Below, piece by piece: positions 36,201 through 48,200 of a DNA stretch of 64,000 nt; position 1 is the first letter of the stretch; every line of letters starts with the position of its first letter. The DNA comes from Phylloscopus collybita. Its lineage: Eukaryota > Chordata > Aves > Passeriformes > Phylloscopidae. Made by a program: the position numbers and the translations under genes. The stretch spans positions 3,999,501 through 4,063,500 of the forward strand of contig JAJNNQ010000008.1 in the NCBI GenBank assembly GCA_027886175.1, written 5' to 3'. The notes below the pieces were generated by a model. The model was not told the origin of the DNA. It saw nothing but the letters and a program-made list of their open reading frames with translations, and made no database searches.

Positions 36201-39200
36201 ACTCAAAGCTATGAGGTACTGAAGCAAGGAAGTGACTGGTTTTCAATAGGGAAGTTACCCTGAGGGTGAGATTGGGACTGAAGTGGGGTAGAGAGAAGTG
36301 TGTCTAATTGCAGTCAGATAGTGAAAAATGTGGTGCCTGGTTTTCCAAAGGTGGAAGCAGCCTGTAAGCAGAAGTGGGGTGAGGCTTTCCCACAGGACTC
36401 AAGACCACCTGGTTGAACAATAATCTGTGTGCTGCATCCTGCAGAAATAGGAAGTTTTTGTGAGGAGTATGATCCATAGGGAGCTTCTTGGCTTAGCCCC
36501 AGTTTCAGACCACAATTTCCTAGCTTATGTATACGTATGTATGTGCAGCTTATATGTACAATGAACAAGTGGGGTAAACTGGCAATCTGGGCTTGAGGTG
36601 ATGCTTGTAGCATTCCTGGGTGAAGTTACAGAGCAGACTAAAACCACAGAAAACCTGTCTGCCACGGAGGACAGGCAATCTCTGTCCTGGGGAGCTGACT
36701 CAGAGAGGGTCTGGGGTGGGATGGAGATGTAGGATGCAAGATTTGGTGAGTTCGGCTTTGGGTGCCTGGTTCCCTGCATGCAGAGGGAGGTGGTGGGTGG
36801 GAGACAGCAAATAAAAGCAAACCCTTTGCCTGTCACAAGCTCTGGGACAGTGGGTGTTGAATTTGAAGGGTTTGCAGGCATCCAGCCTCCTGTAGCATGG
36901 CCTGCAGGGATACTCCAGGGCTGTTCCAGCCCCGTCCCACCAGCTGGACCAGTGTTGCCTCCTTCCCTACCCTTCAAAGCATGAAGAAATAGCACTTATG
37001 GCACTTGGACATGGCTTGGTTGTGAGCATAGTGGTTGGACTCAGTGATCTTAGATTTCTTTTTTTCAACCTTAAGGATTCCATGACTCAATGATCTTTGT
37101 GGGTCTCTTCCAACTCAGTGTATTCTGGGGTTCTATGATTCTATGAAATACCTCCTTGGCATCCTGCCCTGGCTGGCATCAGGTGGCACGTTAAGCTCCC
37201 TATGTGCTAATTAAACACATTTAAAGAGGTGCTCTGAGCTGTGACGGTGTTGGGCGCTGCAGGCCTGGCCCTCACACCCCCAGCAGCTGGGACAGGGAGC
37301 AATTTACAAAAGCAGGAAGGTGGGCAGGGAGTTTTCAGGTTCCAGCTTATTTTGGGATGGCTGTAACTCTATTACCAAGTGCCTTCCCCCACTGCCAGCT
37401 GTATTTGCTGGTGCTGTGAGCATGTGTCAGTGTGACCTGGCAGGATTTGCCCTGGGGAGGCAAGGAGAAGCCCCCAGGCCTTCTGCCTTCCTTCTGCTCC
37501 CCATCCCCTCCTGGGAAGGCAAAAAAAAAGTAGATCTTGGCAAGATCAGAGAATTGCTGTGTTAGGGACCTGAAAAGAGGTTTGGTTAAATTGGTGTGGG
37601 AAGATTAATGGTGGGTTTTCTTTGCTTTTTCTGTCTTTAAAGCTGGTGGAGGCAGGGAGGACGCAAGTTTGCTTTTCACACTCTGTGCGTCTGGGGCTTG
37701 GCCAGCCTCGCTCCAGGCCACTCCTGGCTCCAGGACTGCCTGCCCATGCTCACCTCCTTCCCTGGCTACTAAAAGCTCCTGCCTAGCTAAAAGCATTGGA
37801 AGGAGGAGAAATATAAAAAAAATGGGGCTGCATTTATGTTGTGGAGAAGGAGGAAGCACCCAGCAGCGTCCTTGGCTTTTCCTTGTTCCCACTGTGTCTC
37901 TCCACCACCTGCGTTGCCCATCCTGGAAATGCCATGGGGTGTTCCCCAGGCTCCCGGATTATTGGGCCCCTTTGAAGTGCTTTGCAGCCCTTAATGTTCT
38001 CGTTTTCTGTCTTGGTAGTATCTTTCTTCAGCTGAATTCCCGTCTTCTCCTTGGCAGGAATAACCTGATGTTGACTGCCCCATTTCATTGCCTGGGGAAT
38101 ATTAAATGTCCACTAGGACATCCAAGGCCACCCAGGAGCATCTCCCTGCTGCACACAGGCATTTTAATTTATTCCCTTTTTTCCCAGCTTATCTGTCAAT
38201 ACCAGCAAGGACAACACCTTGAAGAGCCAGTCCATATCCTTGCCACTGCATGTGTCCCAGGAGCTGCTGCTGCAGCCTGCTCTGGTGTGCTGGTAGTCAT
38301 CACGTGCTGTGGGATGCTAAGTCTCACTCCTAGGGGTCTGCAGCACATTTGGGGTCACCTCTCCTTCCTCTGCCTTGGGCTGGGGTCAGCCCACTGTTCT
38401 GATGAGAGGCAAATGCACCCACCCCCCATTCCAGGAGCAGCAAGCAGGGCTTTGCACGCACGGGGAGGTGCATCCCATCCGGCACACACCATCCGGGGGC
38501 TGCTCTCCCCCTGCTGCTGCCAGCAGAGCTGCTCTCGGCTCCGTTCAACCAGAACAAGCGGCAAATTAACCTGACCTAGATCTGGAGAAGCTGACAGTTG
38601 TGTTTGCCCTCAAAATCCGTGCTCTGGAGGCAATGCAGATTGCCTATTCTCAGAGAGGAGAAATAGCTGCTTATTTATAACTGTCTGAAAACCTGCTTCT
38701 CATTCCCTGGCCACCCAGAGCTTGTCCTCTTCCATGCTGCTCTTCATCCTTGTGCTGGAAATGGCTTGAGACACTGGACAGGTCTCCCCATCCATCATAA
38801 TGCTGCTTTTCCTGCTCCTTCCTATTTACACTAACCAGGCACACATTTGCCCCGAGCAGGGCACACTGTCCTACATCTCATCACCATGGGGAGACCTTCC
38901 CAGAAATCCCCTCGGGATCAGGAAAACGCCCTTGGGGGCTGATCCTCCAGGCTGGCTGTCAGGATGATACCTTCACCTGGCATCTGGGAAGGGCTCTGGC
39001 CCTCGTGCTCCAGCGCTGTCAGGTCCAGCCTCTGGGTTCCTGACGGATGGGACCAGCTCGCTGCTGGCGCAGCCAGTGGTTGCCATGGCAATGGCAGGAT
39101 ATTGCTTTCCTACAGCCTCCTGGCTCGCACAAAGCCAGCCGCCAGCTCCAGCTTTGCTTAGCACGGGGATGTGCGGTGCATACCAAGCACTCCTGCCTTC

Positions 39201-42200
39201 CCTCTGTCCCCAGCTGGGAACCCTCTCCGGAGCATGCGGGGAAGAAGCAGCGGGAGCTGGAGCTTCCTGCCTCTTTCCCACGGCTGGAAAACCCCAGGTC
39301 TTGGCAGCTGCTTGCTCTTCCTCCCAGAGCTCATGTACTGATCCGTCCTGCTTGTTACTTCCTCCATGTTTTGCAGTTGCAGAATTCAGCCTGTGCTGCT
39401 TTTCCACCTTCTGCGTGTAACCGACACAGAGGGGATACCTCTCCAAAGCTTGAGAGGTCCATGCGTACCCTCCAGTGCTACTGGTCACTGCTGCCCTGGC
39501 TACCCTGGCCAGAGCATCCTGAGCCCAAGCAGGATCTCAGAGATGGGGCTCATCACACAGCTCTGAGAGGCTGGATTAAGGATCTGACCTCAAGTCATGA
39601 CTCAAAAAACTTTGGGAAGCAGCAGGGTTGATTTTTGCCTAGCTTAGGGACTTGGTCATATTTTCTCAAGCCGTGGGAGTTGCTGGTGAAAACTAAGCTG
39701 GATAATGTGGCTGGGTGGGGGCACCAGGGCAGCAGTGAGTGCAGCAGGAGGGCAGTCACGAGTGGCTAGGTCATGCTGTACATCAAGCATACATGGCTTC
39801 AGCTCCTGGCTCTGTTGGGTTTGTCAAAATGCACCACATGAATGAGAGTCCTGGCTCTTGCCTGACTGCCAGCCCTCGTAGCCAAGCCCTGAGTCCCTTT
39901 GCCAGTTTCAGCCAACATGACTTGGAAACCTTTACGGGTGTTATTTCCCCATCGTGGGAGCCTGAGACCCAAGTTGGTGCCTGTTCAAAGGCTGCAAGTT
40001 CAGCTGAGTCACATGATTAGCCACTAGAGAACTTGCACAGCGCTTCAGGAGACCAGGCATCCTGAGCTCTGCTCAGGGACATCCTCCACTTGAAACAAAA
40101 CACAGCCAGCATCACTCTGTGTGAGCCACAGATGCTTGAAATCCAGGCGGGGAGGGAGGACCAAGGTCTTCCCTGTGCCAGGGACCACAGCCTCCTCTCC
40201 CTGGATGAGGATGAAGGCTGGTGATGGCAATGTCCTTGCACGCTGGCAGTGAGCTCCCAGCCTTGACAGAAGCACGGAGGTGCCGTATTCTTCAGGGACA
40301 GCAGTATAAGTTGTTGTCTTTTTCTTTTTTTTTTTTTTCCTGCCATTGGGAACTGTGGGTTGAGACTTAATCATGTTTATAGGCACGGGGTCTCCCCAAG
40401 CATGCTGGACCCTTTTGGTGCCTGTGGCAGGCTGCTTCCTCACCACTGTCTCTACACCATACACAGCCTAGGCACCACACTGCCTGCTCTGAGGCTGCTG
40501 GGGACCTGAAAATCAGCCTCAATTACAAAAAAAAAGCCCGAAAATGCACTCAGCTTAAGATATCAGTGCAAAAGAAAAACCCACAATCTCCTCTTTCTGA
40601 TTTTTAGGGGTGATAACATGATTAAAAAAAAAAAAAAAAAAAAAAAACACGGACATAATTGGCTTTTTGTTTTTCCAGGTGGAGCGGTTTTCTAAATTAG
40701 CTCAGAAACTAAAACTCCTATATAACAGCAGCTCTTCAGAAAGATGCATTGTGAGAATACAGGGAAAGCCTGGGATACTGTGCTGGTGAGCAAAGGGTAG
40801 TTGGAATGTGCTCTGCCAGATGTTGAGGAGTAAAGACGTGGCAGTCGACCCTTTTTGGCAGCCTTTTTGCTCTGCAGAGCCCTGCTGCACTTAGAGCATC
40901 AGGGATGGCTGATGAAACATCTCGACCCAAGGATGTTTGAGTGAAGGGGGACTCAAAATAGCCTGAGACTTGAGAAGGATTGAGAATGGAAAAAAAAACC
41001 CACCCAGTAATAACTTCTCCAGAAATGCTATATATAGACCATTTTGGTGACTTCTGGAAAGAAAGAGCAGTGAAATCTGAATGGCAGCTCTGCCTTGATG
41101 TCCTGAGCTGAGCCTTCCCTGGGATGCTGCCTTGCAGAGGGGCCTGGCTGGTGTGTGCCCCCAGAACATCCCTGTTCCCTTGCTGGGATTGTCCCAAATC
41201 TGTGGCTATGAAGGGAACACAAAACCCAGACTTCCACAAAGTGGGACAAGGGAAAGCAAGCTCTATTCCTGGTTGTGTAAATTTGGGTTAATTTCATATG
41301 CTTCCTTGGGACTCTCAAAGCAGAAGCTGGTGGTTTTTTCTCTTTTGTCTTGCCTGCCCCACCCCTCCACAAGCATTTGAAATTTCCACTTGGAGTTTTG
41401 TAGATAGCCCTCTTCTGTACCTTTCTCAGTGTGCTGGGATTTCCTGTTTGCTTCCCACCTCACCCTCTCTGCGTGGATTTGGAAAGGAAAGCTCACCCTA
41501 CACCATCCCTCTCTCTGCAGGTTATCCTGAAGGACCTGGAATTGCTGGCTGAGATCGCTTCTTCCCCAGCCGGACAGACAGAGGAGGGTCATGGTCCCTC
41601 TGATGGCTCCGATGTGCGACCTGGCCCAGTGGAGCTTCATGTCCCAGCCAGGGCTGGCCAGCTGAGCTCCTCCAGTGAGTGCCCCTGTGCCACAGCTCCG
41701 TGCCTCCCCACTCCTGGGCTCTCTTCATGTTCCATTGGCACCAGTCAGGTTTGCTCAGGCAAAGGGAGAAGCTTCTTTTTTTATAGTAATAAATCAATGT
41801 TTTCATCCCCACCCAGCACAGTTTGGGGATCAAGTCTGCCATGGCACAGAGCAGGGCGCTGCTTTTATTTTTACTGCTCTTTCCCCTAGTTTATGTTTTG
41901 AGGATTTAGGGCTCAGTTTAGCAGCAGGATGCTCCAGAGACCAGTGTGGAGAGATGTCATTGTTGTCCTATTTTTTATGGGACCTTGGGTTCCAGCCTCT
42001 TTTCTCTTTGTAAAAGCTCTCAGAGCTCTAGAATGAGTGCAGGATGAGATGCTGGCTGCAATCCCAGATCTCCAAAACATCCATAGATCTGCAGAGGGAT
42101 CCCTGTGCCAGGCTGCCCACATTGGCTATGAACTGTTATGTTGCTCTGAGTGTCTGGCAGAATCTCAGGAGAGAGATGAAGAGGGACGATCCTATTTTCT

Positions 42201-45200
42201 GGGGACTTGAGAGATTAAAAAAAAAACAACCTTTCATTAATTATCTCAGCACATGGGGAAATTTTTTTCACCTTCCTTGTCTGTGGTTCATGCTTTACAG
42301 TTGCTTGGCTGCTCCTTCTCCTCCTCCGCTGCTATTTAAGGGCCTCCCTGTTGTACTCCCCAGGCCAGGTCGTCCCAGCCAAAAGCACATTTCATGTGAG
42401 CTTTGGATTGCAACCCGAGCACTGAGCCAAGGCTGCCTCTCCCTGCGCAGGATGCAGCCACAGGGCCTTGCAAAATCACCACCAGAGAGAGAGGCTTTGC
42501 TTTCCCATCCCCAGGCTTTGTTGTCTCTGAAGATCCTGGATCATGCACCCCTCCCTGGTCTTATAAATGTCTGCACCAGAAACCAGCTCAGGTCTTGAGC
42601 TGTTCAGGGTGGGATTTTTTTTTTTTTTTGCATATCTACCTGTTTCCTGCTGGCAGCTTTATCTCTGCAATGGAGAGGTGAGGGTGACCTCCCCAAGCCC
42701 TCCGCAAGTCTCATCCATCCTCCCACTGTCAGAAGTGAGACTGCCTGGGTGGAGCGGCTCCTGCAGTGCTGGCCAAGCAGCTGAGGAGCTGCAGTTCAGC
42801 TCACACTGATGGTTGTCTGAGGTTTCCTTCCTTCTGGATGATCTAAAAATAGCAGGCTGGATGGCGTGGATCCTAACGACTGCCGTGGCCTCTGTTAGCT
42901 ATCTGGAAAGAGCAACTTGGCTTCACTTACTCAAGTCTAACCTTTAAAAAGAGTCTGGCTCTCCCCTTCTGAAGTAGATCTGCTGGAGCCAGAGCTCCTG
43001 TTGTCCCAAGGTGGGACAGTTTGCCCCCACACAGGTCCTAGTGGGCTCTGGCTTCTCACCTATTTTCCTCTTCCCTATAATGCACCAGAAAATTGTTCCT
43101 TAAGCATTTATTTGGGCTGAGCTTTGTAGGTCATTGGCTTTTAACCAAAGGCAGATGTTTTTGGGGAGGGAAAAAGAAGCTGGTTCATTGGCCTTGGACG
43201 TTTATCATGGCCCCAGTCCCGTCTGGCTTTTACCACCCAAGGCTGAGACTAGATGGGTTGCTGGAGAGTTCCCCTAGGGAAATTGAGGGTCACAGCTGGG
43301 CCAGGACCTTCCTGGATTATGCCTGGAAAATCAGAAGCTCCTGAAAAATACTCCTTTTGTCAGAGGAAGGCTTTTTGGATCAGGACAGTGGACAGTGGAA
43401 ATCCCCATGTCTAACATGGTCCCAGGTGATGAGAGCAAGTGAGCCAAAACTCCGCCCTTCCCAAGCAAAAATCATGAGGTACTGGCACCAAAAAGAGAGT
43501 GTACCCCTTTCTGGAGTCACTGGTTTTGTAGTGGGATATATGGGATGGTTCCCTAGGGTGCTGCACTTCAGACAGTGCTGTATTGGCAGTAGGATGGATG
43601 CTGTTGCCCCATTAGAGTGAGGGCTGCAGGGTTCCAGCACTTCTTCCCAGGGTTAAATCTCTCCATTCCCTTCATCCGCTTCAGACTGAGTTGCCACTGA
43701 TGCCAGCGGTGGGAGGAGAGCTGCTGAGCTATCCCAGCCCCAGTCCTCTCCCAGAGGCCCTTCCAAATGTGCAGTTGGTGGCTTTGCAGGTAAACAAGCA
43801 AGGTCACCCTTTGAAATCCTTGAGCTCATGGCAGATTTCCTGCTGTGCTCTCTGTCTTGGTGCTCCAGGCTTTGCTAGCCAAGCAGTAAGGGCAGGAGTG
43901 GAGGTGGAAGGGGCCAGTGCCCCCATGGTCTTCCCCACACTTCCTCTCTCTCCCTTTCTTCCCTCGGGATGTGTTTATGCAGTTGTTTCCCTGCCATTGA
44001 GTTCGGTTTCCTTCAGATGCTGGTTGATTAGTCAGGAAAGCCGTGTCCCACTTCCGCAGCCCGTTCCCAGCTCCAGTTTTTATTTAGCCGCTTTGTTCTC
44101 CGGTTACGTAAGGTCAGCTGCCCTTGACGCCTTCTCCAAGCACAATGAGCTGGGGCCAGCCCAGCCCAGCTCAGCACTGCTGAAGAGACCCAACATCTCC
44201 TCCCAACCTGCTCCCACTGCCCTGGGAGAGGGTGGCTGGTGTTAGCCTCCAGGAGTGTCTCCTTGTACCTTCTGCCCACTTTTCCAGGGACACGGGCTGC
44301 AGGGCTGTGCCTAAGAGCTTCCTGGTCTTTGGAGTGATGGTGCAGATGCCTGTCTGGTCAGTACAATGGGAATCCAGCTGCCTGCTTTGCTTTGGGAGTG
44401 TCTTTTCCAACCCTGTCATAGTCGAGACAAGTAGCAGATGACCTGAGAGTGGTTGTCAGCAAGGTCAGTGGGTCGAGGAAGGTGATTCTGTGCCTTTCCT
44501 CCACTCTGGTGAGACCCCATCTGGAAGACTGCGCTGGGGTCCTCAGTACAGGAAGGACATGAACCTGTCATAGCAAACCCAGAGGAGGTCACTGAGATGA
44601 TCAGAGGCTGGAGCACCTCTGCTAAGCAGATAGATTGGGAGTTGAGGTTATTCAGCCTGGAGAAGGTGCCAGGGAGACCTTAGAGCCTCTTCCAGTGCCT
44701 GAAAGAGCTCCAGAAAAACTGGACAGGAACTTTGGACAAGATATGGGGAGACAGTTCAAGGGGGAATGGCTTCAAGCTGAAAGAGAGTAATTTTAGATTA
44801 AGTATTAGGAAGAAATTCTTCATTGTGAGGATGGCAAGGCACTGGAAGAGGTTACCCAGAGAAGATGTGGAGTGCCATCCCTGGAAGTGTTCAAGGCCAG
44901 GTTGGGTGGGGCTCTGAGCAATCTGGTCTAGTAGGAGGCGTCTCTGCCCATGGCAAGGGGGTTGGACTAAATGGCCTTTAAATGTCCTTTCCAACCCAAA
45001 CCATTCCATGCTACCATAGGTGGAAGCCGTTCAGCCTGGTCTGCAGCTCTGCTCTGCATGAGAGACAAAAGCTTATTCCAAAAGGATGCCAGACCAGCTG
45101 CTGCCTTGCACAGGGTAACTCTTGCACACATCTCTTCCTTCCTTTCTGCACAGCTTTGTAAGGTGAAGCAGTTACAGACCTTTGTTTCCTCTCCAGCTTG

Positions 45201-48200
45201 GTCTGGTCTCTCCCGCCTGGCTTCCTGCCGGAGGTGGTGGGGACAATGCTGTACCCTCTGAGCACCTCACGCTATAGGATGTTTACCAGAAGTCTGACTC
45301 CATATGTGGATTCACTGATGTTCCTGAGGTCATTGGTTTCCACTGGCAGACCATGGATATCCCAGCAGTCAGTGGATTACTCTGGAGGAGACTGTTAGAA
45401 GTCCCTAAGAAATGTAGTCTGTTGAGTTCAGTCTTGCTGTATCCCTCCTGGAGAACATGCAACATTCCAGAGTGGAGATACTCTGTGTTAGGGGTTTGCT
45501 TTCAACCTGTCTTGAGGGGGGGATTTTATTCTGTGAGTCAAACCACTCCCTTCTCGTTGTCTGTTGCTTCAATTGTGTAATCATAGATCTGCAGAGATGG
45601 CAGCAGGTCCCACCTCCAGACAGTCCGTAAAGTGTTAGGGCAGCCTCTGCAAACATCAGGTGAGAGTCTGTAGTGTGCAGGAGGTCTATGAAATGTGGAA
45701 AAGAGAAGGTGGCCTCTTGTCAGATGGCTCAGATTTGCTAAACTGCTATTTCCAGTGTTAGAGAAGGATAAAACTGAAACCCTTCTTTACTCATCCTCCC
45801 CACAAAAGGCAGTGAGGCAGCTGACATCACACCACCAACCACTTGTTCTTGAAGGAGGCAGTTTCCAAAAGTTTTTGCAGGATCAGGTGGGAGCAGAGAA
45901 GCCAAGCAGGCAAGAGAAAAGAAGGCTGTTCCTGAGTGCTCTGAGTTCAGTAGTCTGGTTCCTGATAGTTGGTGTCTGTGGCATCTCTTTTCCTACTGGT
46001 GTGAAGCTGTTCAGGAGGGTTGACTATCAAAAACATTCTTCTGCCTCCTGGAGAGGAGAGGAATTTGAAGGGTGAAATGTTTGTTTTCCTGGATTCAGTG
46101 TAATAGTGGAGCTGGGATGCTGTGGAAAACCCCAGGAGAGACCATCCAGATGTAGCATTAACTCGCCTGGCGTGCCTCCAGGTATCCATCCCTCCTGAGA
46201 TGGTCACAGCACACAGCCAGCCAGAAAGCCTGGGAATTCCCAAATAACAGCTGGGATTACTGATTCGTAGTGGTGGACAGACAAGTTGATGGTGTAGATA
46301 AATCACTCCTAGCCAAGCCCTCCCTTGGAGTTACTTTGCTGGGCTGCCTCAGTTTCCCCAGGATGTTGTGAGGAATTTGTCGCGTGAGGTGAGGAATGAG
46401 GTGAAAGGCAAACTAGCAGAATGAATATTGGTATGGAAATGACCCAGCAAAGCCATTGGTGCTCATTCCTGCAGGTTATCTTCCATATGTTCCACCTTTC
46501 CTTGCGGGAGCCTCAACCCAGTCTAAGCTCACCATGAAGCTTAACAGTTCCTGGTTTGCATCTCTGCTGAGTGCTTTGTGCTCCTGAGCAATGGCAGAAC
46601 TATACCCCTGCTGCATTTTTGGTTATTGATTTACCTTAGCAAAGAAAAATGAGCCAGTAGTGGATGGCTAACCTTCCTAGGAAAACCATCAGGATTGTCA
46701 TTACCTGCTGCCTTCCTCCAAGGCAGCCATGAGCACAGACCCTGCATAAGGTGGGGAGAACCAGAAGCAGCAAAAGCCTCATTTGGCATCAAAACATGTA
46801 CCCCAACCCGTCTGGGACCCCTTTCTGTTGAGATGTTGAAGTCTCAGGAATTACAAACCCATGGCTCTTTAGCCAGGTGGGAAGGGGAGAAACATCCATG
46901 TGTGCCCAGGCAAAACCAGGCTGAGCACAGCCCCTGGCCGTGCAATCCAGAATTTTGATGGGTTTATTTCCTCAGCAGCATCCTGTGCTCTGGGAGAGGG
47001 GAGAGAGGAGGTTTTCCAGAGCCCAGCTGAGCTGCCGACATGTTCACATCTGTTTCCAGCTACGCCCTGCGCCGGCTTTCTGGGAGGAGGAGGAGGGGAG
47101 GATTTGCCTTTTTTACGGCTCTATTTTTATCCTGCTCCACGAGGCTTCACCACGCCGTGTTTGCAAAAGCTAAAATTCAAAACATCCTGGGGAAGGCTGC
47201 CGGGGGGAGACGCCGCGCAGATTCCCACGTCGCTGCCCGGGGTTTCGCCGAGCACCATCTGGCAGTGCCGACTCCCACGCCGCTGGCGCTCAGGCGGGTT
47301 GAGGGCTCACGGACCAGCTCCGGCTGCCGCCGGGTTTATCCCAGTTGCTCCCAGAGGAGCAGAGGGAGATCATTCTCTGGGCTGAGCTGGAAACATGATG
47401 CCTTGGGGAAAGCACTCGGGTGGGAAGGATGCTTGGCCTCGCCAACTCTTAGCTTACCCTCCCTATATCCGAGCTGAAATTGCTTCAATTAGAGATTGCG
47501 GTAAATCATTTTAGCTAAACCACCGCAAATACCCTTGTGAATACTCTTTAACCAGCTTACCCAGCTTTAGCTCGCTTCGGAAAGGAATCAATTCTGCTCC
47601 AATCTTATTTCAGTTTGGTTTCAATGGAGTTAAGCAAGTCCACACCGGTTTTAATTAAGACTGGTTTGAAACCAATTATAGTAGATTAATAGAAGTTATG
47701 TTTTATGCCAGGGTGAAGTTCAGAACTTTGTGGCTGAGGTAGGAAAATCCAAGTTCGTGTCGGAGTCCGCCAGGCTCACCCGGAGCAATGTGGGGACACT
47801 TTGGATACTGTAGGTCTCGACACAGCTCAGCCCATCAAGCAGCCAGACAGCCTGAATGTTCCAGGGTGATGTGCAATATATATTTATAAGGGCCTTAATA
47901 TAGATCCCTAATTGCCTGTCTCAGTTGATTTATAGTGTGGCCACGCAAGCAGTGGGAACAGCATGAGCCACTGGTGAGCACTCAGGGATGCACTGGGGGT
48001 TTGCAGACATTCGCTGTGCTCTGCTCGAGCTGGCACCCATGGCTGTGGGAACAGATGTTGGTATTAACTTAGATGATCCAAAAAGCCCGCTTGTGTTCTC
48101 TGGCTCTACCCCGTCTGTGAAGGGAATCCAGGGAAAGGATTTGTTAGCCCGGTGTCCTGGGCTGCAGGAGGTTGCTGTGGCCATTGATGGGGAAAGGGAT

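Larger units (their letters stand above)
32217..41520 (+). other. VAC14: VAC14 intron 12
   Basis: A 9.3-kb intron containing CR1 3' fragments (35460-35705 and 37027-37145), a 24-base A run (40624-40647) and an RFX-like palindrome at 39079-39092. Open frames of up to 301 codons inside it show no family resemblance. Confidence 0.88.

Noticed and set aside
37669..38574. 301-codon open frame on the plus strand
   Set aside because: Cys/Leu/Pro-rich translation of GC-rich intron without any family resemblance or splice context; chance openness in CpG-poor, stop-poor sequence.
38973..39488. Opposed open frames of 171 (minus, 38973-39488) and 194 codons (plus, 39047-39631)
   Set aside because: Both strands open over the same GC-rich intron 12 stretch; neither shows protein-like motifs.
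40600..40680. Processed retrogene marked by the A24 tract
   Set aside because: No upstream coding remnant or target-site duplication seen; a plain homopolymer is sufficient.
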